NCBI GenBank assembly: GCA_003552125.1
Contig: PUON01000128.1
Location: 1 to 34,066 of the forward strand
Direction of reading: 5' to 3'
DNA: 34,066 nt
From: Dehalococcoidia bacterium
GTDB lineage: Bacteria > Chloroflexota > Dehalococcoidia > GIF9 > AB-539-J10
Part shown: positions 21,909 to 29,595 of the stretch, in pieces
How positions within the stretch are numbered: position 1 is the stretch's first letter
How the letters are laid out: every line of letters begins with the position of its first letter
Made by a program: the position numbers and the translations under genes
The notes under the pieces: model-generated
The model's database searches: none
Told to the model about the DNA's origin: nothing
Seen by the model: the letters and a program-made list of their open reading frames with translations, nothing else

Positions 21909-22673
21909 TCAGCGCGTGTCATGGGCTTTGGCCGCTTCAAGTGCGATACTTGCGCCACGCAGCAGAAAAGCGTCAGCCTCGCCCACCAGGAGCGCGCGAT
22001 GTCCGCGTTCAATCAACCAGGGGATACGGTCCATCTCATTGATGAATGTTCCGGCGGCCTTACCGGTGACACGTGCCGCCTCACCGAGTCGCTCGTAAGC
22101 CGTTGTGTAATCAGCTTCGTCCCACCTGAGTGGACTCCCATAGCCCATATCATATGAGAGGTCGTAAGGGCCTATGACGCCGGCATCCAGGCCGGATACG
22201 GTGAGGATTTCCTGAGCATTATCGATTCCCTTGCGAGTCTCTATCAGTGCTACGATGAGGAGTTCCTCTTCCACGGTTGCGAGGTAGTTGTTGTCGATTC
22301 TTAGGGGTCGGCGGGGACCATAACCCCGTGTGCCTCGTGGAGGATACTGGCACGCGCGAACGATCTGCTCGGCATCCTGTTGAGTCTCCACCATCGGGGC
22401 CACGACTCCGTAGGCGCCGAGATCGAGAACCCTCTTCACGTCGATATCACTGTGGGTGGGAGGTCTGACTACAGCAGTGCATTCCGTTCCCTTCACTGCC
22501 TGCAGCATTCGCTGCACCATCTCAAGCGATAGTGGGCCATGCTCCATGTCCAGTATCAGCCAGTCGAACCCGAGATGCGCCAGCCATTCGCACACATCCG
22601 GGTGTGGCAATCCGACGAATGCGCCGACGATGCACTGTCCTGACCTTAGCTTAGCCTTTGCATGATTCTTCAT
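21909..22673 (-). CDS. HpcH/HpaI-family class II aldolase
   Basis: These metal-dependent aldolases cleave 2-keto-4-hydroxy or 2-keto-3-deoxy acids to pyruvate plus an aldehyde. The 254-residue protein has LDMEHGPLS with catalytic His45, Arg70 (VVRPP), metal ligand Glu145 (LIETRKG) and Asp171 in GPYDLSYDMG. These match the HpaI active-site positions. Likely substrates are 2-keto-3-deoxy-sugar acids or 4-hydroxy-2-oxoheptanedioate. The neighbouring KduD-like dehydrogenase favours the sugar-acid option. A GAGGGG ribosome site lies six bases before the ATG. It heads the aldolase-MFS pair and is transcribed away from the KduD-like gene. Confidence 0.9.
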   Translation of the reverse strand: MKNHAKAKLRSGQCIVGAFVGLPHPDVCEWLAHLGFDWLILDMEHGPLSLEMVQRMLQAVKGTECTAVVRPPTHSDIDVKRVLDLGAYGVVAPMVETQQDAEQIVRACQYPPRGTRGYGPRRPLRIDNNYLATVEEELLIVALIETRKGIDNAQEILTVSGLDAGVIGPYDLSYDMGYGSPLRWDEADYTTAYERLGEAARVTGKAAGTFINEMDRIPWLIERGHRALLVGEADAFLLRGASIALEAAKAHDTR

Positions 22674-23049
22674 TTATGCCCCTCATTCATTGACAGTGCG
22701 CCCTCTTCCGGACTCACCGCACGTTCTTCGTAGAAACCCCTATGAGTTTGCACGTCAAAGGGGGATACTGTTCTCCGAGATCGGGTCCCCATTCGCAGGG
22801 ACTCGGGGTGCCTGGCTGGGGATGTGAACATCGGCCAGGGAGCACGGTATCTGCAAAGGGAATTGCCGCTGCCACAGAAGCATATGTACGGCGTGTCGAA
22901 GCGCCGGTGCTTTCGTTCGAATGTATTGTACCCTTTTGTACAGTAGAGAACCAGCGACCCGCTGTGTGCAGCGTGGTGTATAATCGCGATGTTCGTGGAC
23001 ATCTTTCCAGGAGGAATGTCCGCAATTACTTGAGGCAGGAGGATCAGAT
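22674..23049. promoter_or_regulatory. 376-base control region between divergent aldolase and KduD-like genes
   Basis: No gene is supported here; frames on both strands are short and featureless. On the plus strand a perfect TATAAT (22979-22984) lacks a -35, suggesting activator dependence. Upstream are TTGTAC direct repeats (22926-22931 and 22936-22941, 10-base period) and an inverted repeat CAGCG/CGCTG (22952-22964). On the minus strand TACAAT overlaps the same TTGTAC repeats. The KduD-like leader starts with an inverted repeat GGACAT/ATGTCC (22997-23021) and ends with AGGAGG (23037-23042). Confidence 0.45.
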
Positions 23050-23820
23050 ATGGGCATTCTGGATCAGTTCAACCTTAAAGGGAGAACAGCACTTGTGACC
23101 GGCTCCAAGCGTGGATTAGGCAAGAGCATGGCGATCGGTTTGGCTGCTGCGGGGGCGAATGTCATCGGTGTAAGCGCGACACTGGAAGAGACGGGGAGCG
23201 AACTTGAGAAGGAGGTCACAGCACTGGGATGCAGGTGCGCCTGCTATCGCTGCGACGTGTCAGATCGAAATGCTCTGTACGATTTCATTGCCAGAGTGAA
23301 GGCGGAACATCCCATTGTGGACATCTTGGTCAGTAATGCGGGCACCATCGAGCGCAGGCCTTCAGCAGAACACTCTGATGAGCAGTGGGACAGGGTCATC
23401 GAGGTGAACCTCAATTCACATTTCATCATTGCCCGTGAGTTTGGGAAGGACATGCTCGCCCGCGGCTATGGCAAGATAGTTTTCACGGCTTCTTTGCTGT
23501 CGTTTCAAGGCGGGTTTACGGTTCCGGGTTACGCGGCTGCAAAGGGTGGCATCGCGCAGCTGACCAAGGCACTTGCTAATGAGTGGGCTGGCAAGGGCGT
23601 AAACGTCAATGCGATTGCTCCGGGCTATATGGCCACGGAGTTCACAACAGCGTTGATGAATGACCCGGTACGGGGCCCTGCCATAACAGCACGTATCCCT
23701 GCTGGCGGATGGGGCAAGCCGGAGGACATGCAGGGTGCAGTAGTTTTCCTGTGTTCCGACGCCGCCAGCTATGTTCACGGAACGGTGCTGCCGGTCGATG
23801 GCGGCTGGATGGGCCGCTGA
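23050..23820 (+). CDS. kduD: KduD-like SDR (2-dehydro-3-deoxy-gluconate 5-dehydrogenase type)
   Basis: KduD interconverts 2,5-diketo-3-deoxygluconate and 2-keto-3-deoxygluconate in pectin and uronate breakdown. The 256-residue SDR has TGSKRGLG (17-24), SNAG (95-98, where NNAG is usual), Ser148, Tyr161 and Lys165. The surrounding stretches LSFQGG, ANEWA, VNVNAIAPGYMAT and IPAG-WG are hallmark KduD features, so it is much closer to KduD than to generic SDRs. AGGAGG lies eight bases before the ATG. It is divergent from an HpaI-type aldolase and MFS gene, consistent with a 2-keto-3-deoxy acid pathway. The substrate remains to be proved, as related gluconate 5-dehydrogenases are similar. Confidence 0.82.
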   Translation: MGILDQFNLKGRTALVTGSKRGLGKSMAIGLAAAGANVIGVSATLEETGSELEKEVTALGCRCACYRCDVSDRNALYDFIARVKAEHPIVDILVSNAGTIERRPSAEHSDEQWDRVIEVNLNSHFIIAREFGKDMLARGYGKIVFTASLLSFQGGFTVPGYAAAKGGIAQLTKALANEWAGKGVNVNAIAPGYMATEFTTALMNDPVRGPAITARIPAGGWGKPEDMQGAVVFLCSDAASYVHGTVLPVDGGWMGR

Positions 23821-23911
23821 GGTTCGGCTGCAGTAACGCGTGTCGTGCAAGCCTGTTGTGGGTGATCACAGAAGTGAGTGTGGTGTATGTAACACTCGAG
23901 AGGAGAAGACT

Positions 23912-24397
23912 ATGAGTGAGCAGATTGCGGCAATCATATCTACGGTGAGAAAGCCGAAGTCGTTCGGTCGATCTGACACCTATACCCTGATTGTCACTGA
24001 TAACCGCATGATTTTCGCAGAGATGACCAGTGACATGATGAAGGAAGCTGCAGTGGAGGCCCAGCGGCGTGGAAAAGAGGAGGGGAAGGGTTTCTTCTCC
24101 CGGTGGGGAGACCAGATCAAGGCCACGATGCGGTTCGCCGACCGGTACTGGCAGATTCCGCCGGATGAGGCACTCGCGGAAAGCAGCAAGAACTTCGCTA
24201 TACAGAATGCATCGGTGAAGAAGATCAAGGTGAGGTCAAGAGACGATGCCGCCCACCCCGATGATGCAGGTCAGGCCTACACGGAACTCAAGATCGAATC
24301 CAACTCAGGGAAGTATGAGTTCAAGATCGACGGTCATGGTGCAAAGGGCATCCGTGAGTCGCTGCAGGGTATATTCGGAGGCATCGTAGGTAAGTGA
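23912..24397 (+). CDS. Uncharacterised soluble protein, possible PH-like domain
   Basis: I do not recognise this 161-residue protein. The N-terminal half reads as beta strands around YTLIVTDNRMIFAEMT (24-39), similar in feel to bacterial PH-like domains in which a strand carries a VTDxRLIF pattern. A charged helix (EAAVEAQRRGKEEGK) and a second strand-rich part (SVKKIKVRSRDD, AYTELKIESNSGKYEFKIDGHG) follow. There is no signal peptide or membrane helix. The ATG at 23912 has GAGGAG six bases ahead, better than the in-frame start at 23840. It follows the KduD-like gene by 91 bases and could share its transcript. Confidence 0.75.
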   Translation: MSEQIAAIISTVRKPKSFGRSDTYTLIVTDNRMIFAEMTSDMMKEAAVEAQRRGKEEGKGFFSRWGDQIKATMRFADRYWQIPPDEALAESSKNFAIQNASVKKIKVRSRDDAAHPDDAGQAYTELKIESNSGKYEFKIDGHGAKGIRESLQGIFGGIVGK

Positions 24398-24476
24398 TCG
24401 GCTAAGGCGGGCACCGTACGGAAGACTTCGCACCGGTGCAGTTGCGTTGTGCAGCCGTTCGAAATGATTAGTCTTG

Positions 24477-24498
24477 CGGGCGGTCAGATGATCGCCCG
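24477..24498. terminator. Hairpin between converging genes, possible terminator
   Basis: CGGGCG (24477-24482) pairs perfectly with CGCCCG (24493-24498), with a 10-base loop, in the 135-base gap between the converging uncharacterised gene and rarA. It lacks a T-run on either strand, so it is a candidate rather than a clear intrinsic terminator. Confidence 0.4.
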
Positions 24499-24532
24499 TC
24501 TAGCTTATCTGGTGAAGTCAGCATCCCCCGCT

Positions 24533-25933
24533 TCAATCCAGTGAATCACCGTGACCCGATTGCTCCTCAGGTGATGAGCCACTCGATCTTTTCCACCCTT
24601 CCAGCCGCTCACTGACCTCCCGTTCGTAGCCCTGATCGCTTGGCGAGTAGTAGCGTTTACCCCGCAATCCCGGTGGCAGGTGCTCCTGTTCGACGACGTG
24701 ACCTTCGTAGTCATGGGCGTACTTGTAGCCCTTGCCGTAGTCGAACCTCCGCATCAATCCTGTGACCGGGTTCCTAAGGTGCAATGGCACCGGTTCGTTT
24801 GGCCCCTTTCGTATGTCTTCCTGCACGGCTGTGTAGCTGGTATAGAGAGAGTTGCTTTTCGGAGCGGTCGCGAGATAGACCGCTGCCTGAGCCAGTGCGA
24901 GATTCGCCTCGGGAAGCCCCACAAAGTGTACGGCCTGCTGCGCCGCCATTGCGACGACGAGTGCGTTTGGGTCTGCCATGCCGACGTCCTCGGAGGCGAA
25001 TCGCACAAGTCGCCGCGCCACGTACAGCGGATCCTCTCCCGCCTCGATCATGCGTCCAAGCCAGTAGAGGCCCCCATCGGGATCTGAGTCCCTCAGCGAC
25101 TTGTGCAGTGCGGAGATGAGATCGTAGTGCTGGTCGCCAGCCCGGTCGTACAGCAGCGTCCTGCTCTGCATCGCCTCGCGCACCGCGTCGGCTGTAATCT
25201 TTCGGATTCCGCTCTCATTCGGTTCCAAAGCGCCAGCGGCAAGTTCGAGTGCATTGAGGGCAATCCTCGCATCTCCGCTCGCTACTGCTGCCAATTCATC
25301 CATGGCTGCGTCATCCACTCGAACACTCATCTCGCCCAGGCCGCGCTCTGAGTCCTCGGCGGCTCGCGAAAGGATGACCCTGAGATGGTCTTCCGATAGT
25401 GGTTCCAGCTTGAAGGTGCGTGCTCTTGAGAGCAGGGGCGAGATAACCTCGAACGAAGGATTCTCGGTAGTAGCACCTATGAAAGTTACCGTGCCATCTT
25501 CCACGTACGGCAATATGGCGTCCTGCTGCGCCTTGTTAAAGCGATGTATCTCATCGATGAACAGGATGGTGCGCTGTCGCGAGAAGCTTCTGCGTTTGCG
25601 TGCTTCATCAATAACCCGGCGAAGGTCCGCCACTCCTGCGGTGACGGCGCTCATCGGGGCGAAATGCGAACGCGTTGTGCGCGCCACGATGCGTGCAAGG
25701 GTTGTCTTGCCGGTACCGGGTGGTCCCCACAGGACTATCGATGGAAGTGTGTCTGCTTCGATGCTTCTGCGCAGGACCCTTCCCCTGCCGACTATGTGTT
25801 CCTGTCCTACGAATTCGTCGAACGAGCGGGGCCGCATGCGTGACGCAAGCGGTGCTGGCCCGGAGTCGTCACGAGTACCATCATGCTTCCCGGACGGTGC
25901 AAATAGAGGGCCATTTCCGCTGGTATGTGCCAT
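24533..25933 (-). CDS. rarA: Replication-associated recombination protein A (MgsA/WRNIP1 family)
   Basis: RarA is an AAA+ ATPase that acts at stalled replication forks. The 466-residue protein has RPRSFDEFVGQEHIVG (34-49), Walker A GPPGTGKT (70-77), Walker B ILFIDEIHRFN (about 122-132), sensor 1 GATTENPSF, and the C-terminal MgsA domain with SALHKSLRDSDPD, YWLGRMIEAGEDP, RRLVRFASEDVG and YSPSDQGYE. Length and all motifs are typical. It has a Gly/Asp/Ser-rich N-terminal extension of about 28 residues before the conserved start. Like other AAA+ genes in the window it is a chromosome-maintenance function. It is downstream of an SDR on the same strand across 162 bases. Confidence 0.95.
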   Translation of the reverse strand: MAHTSGNGPLFAPSGKHDGTRDDSGPAPLASRMRPRSFDEFVGQEHIVGRGRVLRRSIEADTLPSIVLWGPPGTGKTTLARIVARTTRSHFAPMSAVTAGVADLRRVIDEARKRRSFSRQRTILFIDEIHRFNKAQQDAILPYVEDGTVTFIGATTENPSFEVISPLLSRARTFKLEPLSEDHLRVILSRAAEDSERGLGEMSVRVDDAAMDELAAVASGDARIALNALELAAGALEPNESGIRKITADAVREAMQSRTLLYDRAGDQHYDLISALHKSLRDSDPDGGLYWLGRMIEAGEDPLYVARRLVRFASEDVGMADPNALVVAMAAQQAVHFVGLPEANLALAQAAVYLATAPKSNSLYTSYTAVQEDIRKGPNEPVPLHLRNPVTGLMRRFDYGKGYKYAHDYEGHVVEQEHLPPGLRGKRYYSPSDQGYEREVSERLEGWKRSSGSSPEEQSGHGDSLD

Positions 25934-25987
25934 CCGTCATCCTGTAGATCCGGTTGTCCCGTGCACGGTAGGGAAAGAATCCGTCAT

Positions 25988-26009
25988 CTGATCATCGCTG
26001 ACGATCAGC
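25988..26009. promoter_or_regulatory. Nested inverted repeats upstream of rarA
   Basis: CTGATC (25988-25993) and GATCAG (26003-26008) flank a 9-base spacer, and GCTGA/TCAGC (25997-26009) nests inside. They lie 55-76 bases before the rarA start in a gap otherwise without recognisable elements. A regulator site, possibly damage-related, is conceivable, but there is no motif match I can name. Confidence 0.3.
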
Positions 26010-26095
26010 GTACTCCATAGCCCGTTTGTTCGCACTAAGTATGTCTCGAGGATCTTCCAGACAGCATATCAGCAGGACACATCCTGACGCGTCAT

Positions 26096-26890
26096 TCAGG
26101 GTCGTGGGAAGCTCACTGTGTTGGTGTGCTGCGCCCAACCACCGTCGACTCTGAGGGACTCTCCTGTGATGAAGTCCGAAGCATCACTTGCGAGGAACAT
26201 CGCCGCACCTGCCAGGTCGTTCGGCTGTCCCCACCTTCCCAATGGTGTGCGCTCTTCGACGAACTCACGTAATCCGGGCAGATCTCGCTGTGCTGCCGTG
26301 GTCAGGGGGGTCACAATCCAGCCTGGGAGAATGCAATTGACGTTTATGCCTTCGCGCGCCCACGCAAGAGCCAGGGAGTAGGTCATCGAGAGGAGTCCCA
26401 TCTTGCTGCACGCGTAGAGCAATGCCTTGCCGATGCCGAAGAGAGATGTCATCGAACCGATGTTGATGATCTTCCCTTTGCCCTGCTGTTTCATCGCTGG
26501 ATACACTGCCTGGCAACAGAGGAACGCACCTTTCAGGTTGGTGTTCATCACAATGTCCCATTCTTCTGGCTTATACTCCTGGGGCATCTTGCGTATGTTC
26601 ATTCCGGCGTTATTGACGAGCACATCGATTCTGCCATACTGCTCCATTATCTTCGCAATACCGTCGTCAATGCTTGTCTTATCACTCACGTCAAATGATA
26701 CTCCGGAAACCGGGACCCCGAACCGGGATGCAATGTCATCCACCGCGGCAGCTGTCTTCGCCTCATCGCGTGCTGCCACAATTATCGTGCTGCCTTTTGT
26801 CGCCAGAGCATCTGCGATACCTTTGCCTATGCCGCTGTTGCCGCCGGTAATCACGGAGACTCTCCCATCAAGATTGAACAAGTCGCTCAT
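26096..26890 (-). CDS. Short-chain dehydrogenase/reductase, gluconate-5-dehydrogenase-like
   Basis: From the ATG at 26890 this classical SDR has 264 residues. It has TGGNSGIG (15-22), NNAG (93-96), Ser146, Tyr159 and Lys163 (YACSK), and NCILPGW (176-182). It resembles gluconate 5-dehydrogenase and related sugar-alcohol SDRs, but no substrate can be fixed. GGAGGAG lies nine bases before this ATG. A TTG three codons upstream (26899) is too close to that site to be the start. It is the third SDR in the window; the sequences differ clearly, so they are not recent duplicates. Confidence 0.87.
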   Translation of the reverse strand: MSDLFNLDGRVSVITGGNSGIGKGIADALATKGSTIIVAARDEAKTAAAVDDIASRFGVPVSGVSFDVSDKTSIDDGIAKIMEQYGRIDVLVNNAGMNIRKMPQEYKPEEWDIVMNTNLKGAFLCCQAVYPAMKQQGKGKIINIGSMTSLFGIGKALLYACSKMGLLSMTYSLALAWAREGINVNCILPGWIVTPLTTAAQRDLPGLREFVEERTPLGRWGQPNDLAGAAMFLASDASDFITGESLRVDGGWAQHTNTVSFPRP

Positions 26891-27215
26891 GGTGTTCAAC
26901 TCCTCCTCACACGTGCTGGACCGGAAGCAGCCTTAGGCTGGCCGATGCCGGTCGCCTGATTCTCCAGTGTACACCATCAAAGATTACGTCGGTACCCATC
27001 CGCATACCTTACGCCATGCGTTTGAACACTCGTGAACCCGTCCAGAGTAGTGCAACTGCTGAAAAGGCTGAATCCAGTTTACCGCACCGTCACTCCGCGC
27101 GTTCCGAAGGGAGTCAGCCTTGGCCATAGGGATGATGTGTATCGAACGCTTCTGCCATCGATGTCATGTGCCACTACGGAGACTGTGCGCACTCTGGTGT
27201 CGCGTTTCCCTGTGC
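26891..27215. other. 325-base intergenic region without recognisable gene
   Basis: Between the SDR and aldo/keto reductase genes (both minus). It holds the SDR ribosome site (near 26901-26910) but no convincing -35/-10 pair. Short frames have no coding character, and no RNA gene fold was recognised. Confidence 0.4.
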
Positions 27216-28193
27216 TTAGCGTCCATAGAAGAATCGCAGTGGGCGAAGCAGGTACCAGACCTCTTCAAGCTTCGAGCACTCATCGTTCGAGAGCGAAAGC
27301 TCCGTTGCGGCGATGTTGTGCTCCACATGTTTCAGTGAGGTAGCGCCGATTATGATTGAGGTGACTGCCGCGTTTGTGAGTATCCAGGCCAGCGCCAGCT
27401 GCGCCATATCTTTGCCGGCACCCTCAGCGACTGACTGGATCTGCGCAACTGCGGCGAAGTTGGCTTCATTCCAGTAGCGCTCATAGTACATCCTGCCCAT
27501 CGCGTCGTTGGCGAACCGGGTACCGGCTGCCGGCGCTTTGGCGAAGTCGTGCTTGCCGGTGAGGAGTCCGCCGGCGAGCGGGTTGTACACGCATACCCCG
27601 AGATTCTCCTCAACACAGAGCGGCAGCAGCTCGTATTCGATATCCCGGGTCAGCAGATTGTATGGTGGCTGGACAAGGTCGAATCTGGCGACGTTATGCC
27701 TTTCACTTGTCCACAGGGCCTTGCAGACTTGAAACGCGCGGAAGTTGGAACATGCGAGATAGCGCACTTTGCCCTGTCGCACGAGGTCGTCAAACGCCCG
27801 CAGCGATGTTTCGATCGGTGTGGTGTAATCTGGAAGGTGCGCGTAGTAGATATCGAGGTATTCAGTATCCAGCCTGCGCAGACTATCCTCAACGCTCTTC
27901 TTGATGTGTTTGCTGGACAGACCTATGTCGTTAGGGCCGGCGCCTACCTGAATGCCGACCTTGCTGGCAAGTATGACGTCATCTCTCCTGCCTTTGAGGG
28001 CTTTCCCGACAATTTCCTCCGATTTGCCCTTTACGTACATGTTCGCCGTGTCGATGAAATTGACTCCCTTATCGATTGCGGCATGAGTGATCGTGATGGC
28101 GTCGGCCTCGCTGACCTGATCGCCAAATGTCATGGTGCCAAGGCATACCTCCGAGACCCTCATTCCGGTTCTGCCCAGTGTCCTGTACTCCAT
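27216..28193 (-). CDS. Aldo/keto reductase
   Basis: An NADPH-dependent TIM-barrel reductase of 325 residues. The catalytic tetrad is Asp48, Tyr53, Lys78 and His119. The N-terminus MEYRTLGRTGMRVS and the segment YLACSNFRAFQ are typical of the YajO/YdjG-like, soluble aldehyde-reducing subgroup. Substrate unknown. The ATG at 28193 has AGGAGGG 11 bases ahead. A TTG three codons earlier is too close to that site. A consensus TTGACA promoter lies 60-86 bases upstream. It is followed by a gap and an SDR on the same strand and preceded by two MFS genes, but has its own promoter. Confidence 0.9.
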   Translation of the reverse strand: MEYRTLGRTGMRVSEVCLGTMTFGDQVSEADAITITHAAIDKGVNFIDTANMYVKGKSEEIVGKALKGRRDDVILASKVGIQVGAGPNDIGLSSKHIKKSVEDSLRRLDTEYLDIYYAHLPDYTTPIETSLRAFDDLVRQGKVRYLACSNFRAFQVCKALWTSERHNVARFDLVQPPYNLLTRDIEYELLPLCVEENLGVCVYNPLAGGLLTGKHDFAKAPAAGTRFANDAMGRMYYERYWNEANFAAVAQIQSVAEGAGKDMAQLALAWILTNAAVTSIIIGATSLKHVEHNIAATELSLSNDECSKLEEVWYLLRPLRFFYGR

Positions 28194-28252
28194 GAGACGC
28201 AAATCCCTCCTCTCTTCTGTGTCTGTGGGAAGCGTGTTTCTTCACGCGGAAG

Positions 28253-28279
28253 CTTATAGACGCATTACTGGAGTGTCAA
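28253..28279 (-). promoter_or_regulatory. Promoter of the aldo/keto reductase gene
   Basis: On the minus strand a consensus TTGACA (28274-28279) precedes TATAAG (28253-28258) with a 15-base spacer, short but workable given the good hexamers. A hairpin GCGTG/CACGC (28232-28247) lies in the leader. A 9-base direct repeat abuts the -35 on its upstream side. Confidence 0.5.
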
Positions 28280-28300
28280 CCAGAGTCTGTGCCAGAGTCT
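28280..28300. repeat. 9-base direct repeat abutting the aldo/keto reductase -35
   Basis: CCAGAGTCT occurs at 28280-28288 and 28292-28300 (12-base period), directly upstream of TTGACA. In promoter orientation the sequence reads AGACTCTGGCAC then AGACTCTGG. It shares TCTGGCACA with the repeats before the asp23 promoter (20497-20522). Confidence 0.55.
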
Positions 28301-28302
28301 TG

Positions 28303-29595
28303 CTAATCTCCGTGGAGGTGGATCTTCGGCATAGCTGAGGACCTGGTTGCCAGGAGCACCATCACAATGCCGGTGACGAGGACGGCCTGTACTATCAGGA
28401 ACGCCGTGTTGTAGTTGCCAGTGATGTCATGCAGTACTCCACCGAGCCAGGGTCCTATAGCGCCGCCGACCGAGATTGCGAGGATCAGCGTACCGTGAAT
28501 TGCCCCGTAGTTACGTCCATGAAATCGGTCGGCAACCGCTGCGAACATTGCCGGCGGGGTCACTCCGAGTCCCCAGCCTGTTCCTGATGCGAAGACGATC
28601 GGTATCATCGTCGATGTTGGGTCTGGTGCTACGTTGAGCAGCATGATACTGAGGGCGATCGACAAAGAGCCGGCGACGAAGAATGGTACCCTGCCGAATC
28701 GATCACTGAGCAAACCGGATACGTTCCCGATTGCGAAGGCCACTCCGAATACGCTGAACATACTGGCCGCCGTCATCGGATCGTAACCCACGTCCTGCAG
28801 CAAATACACCTGATGAGCGATGACAACCTGTTGCGAGAAGCCCATATTGCAGAATCCTGCAACGAGAAAGAGTTTGAATGCACGTGTGCTCAATGCATCG
28901 CGCACGGTCCACTGGTGTTTATCTAGAGTCGCGGCTGTTTGTCCATTTTCAGCGTGAAGCCTATGGCCCCTGTCTTGATGCTGCTGATCAAGCAGAGACT
29001 GTTGCTGCGGGCTGCGGCGCATAAGGAACAGACTCAGCGGGACAATGAGAACGATGGCTGCCAGACCGATCTGCAGGTAGGACATACGCCATCCATACTC
29101 CGAGATCAGCCACTGGAACAGAGGAGCGGAGACAAGGCTTACTCCGAATCCCGCTCCAAGGAGGCCGAAGAGCATGCCTCCCCTCCTGCTTCCAAACCAG
29201 TGAGACAGAACTGATATGAGAGGCGTGATGCCGATGAGGCTCAGGCCTATGGCGACTACTATGCCGTAGAAGAAGTAGAAGAACCAGACGGAGTTGGCCA
29301 GGCTGCACAGGGCGATGCCACCTCCAACCAGCAAACCACCGGTCGCGAGTACGTACCTTGGGTGGAACCTGTCGGCAAGTCGTCCGGCGATGGGTGCAAA
29401 CATGCCATAAGAGAGTAGCGTCAGTGAGTACATAAGCGCCGTACCGCCGCGCGTCCATCCGAAGTCGAACACGATGACCGGATAGAACACAGAGAACGTG
29501 TTTCGCATGGCATAACCCAGCAGCATTATGGCGAATCCTGATGCCAGTACCACCCAACCGTAGGAGATTGCCGGTCGCCTCACGTAATCAATCAC
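28303..29595 (-). CDS. MFS transporter (OFA/monocarboxylate-like), second of a tandem pair
   Basis: A 12-helix major facilitator protein of 430 residues. Conserved features include YGWVVLASGF at the start, GRLADRFHPRYVL (motif A, 71-83), a histidine- and glutamine-rich central loop (about 197-225), and LLSDRFGRVPF in the second half. It resembles the oxalate/formate antiporter and monocarboxylate subgroups. It is clearly paralogous to the upstream gene (29592-30890), which has the same residues at many positions (RNTF-x-VFYPV, HDLTG/HDITG, AIHGT/AIQGF). The start is a GTG overlapping the upstream stop (GTGA), so the two are co-translated. Confidence 0.88.
   Translation of the reverse strand: MIDYVRRPAISYGWVVLASGFAIMLLGYAMRNTFSVFYPVIVFDFGWTRGGTALMYSLTLLSYGMFAPIAGRLADRFHPRYVLATGGLLVGGGIALCSLANSVWFFYFFYGIVVAIGLSLIGITPLISVLSHWFGSRRGGMLFGLLGAGFGVSLVSAPLFQWLISEYGWRMSYLQIGLAAIVLIVPLSLFLMRRSPQQQSLLDQQHQDRGHRLHAENGQTAATLDKHQWTVRDALSTRAFKLFLVAGFCNMGFSQQVVIAHQVYLLQDVGYDPMTAASMFSVFGVAFAIGNVSGLLSDRFGRVPFFVAGSLSIALSIMLLNVAPDPTSTMIPIVFASGTGWGLGVTPPAMFAAVADRFHGRNYGAIHGTLILAISVGGAIGPWLGGVLHDITGNYNTAFLIVQAVLVTGIVMVLLATRSSAMPKIHLHGD

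Noticed and set aside
23016-23033. Five-codon leader peptide (ATG TCC GCA ATT ACT TGA) before the KduD-like gene
   Set aside because: The AGGAGG upstream is only one base from the ATG, too close for normal initiation, and the peptide has no attenuator-like codon bias.
22670-23098. Overlapping frames of about 100-118 residues on both strands in the aldolase/KduD gap
   Set aside because: No ribosome sites, odd composition and no motif; the region looks regulatory.
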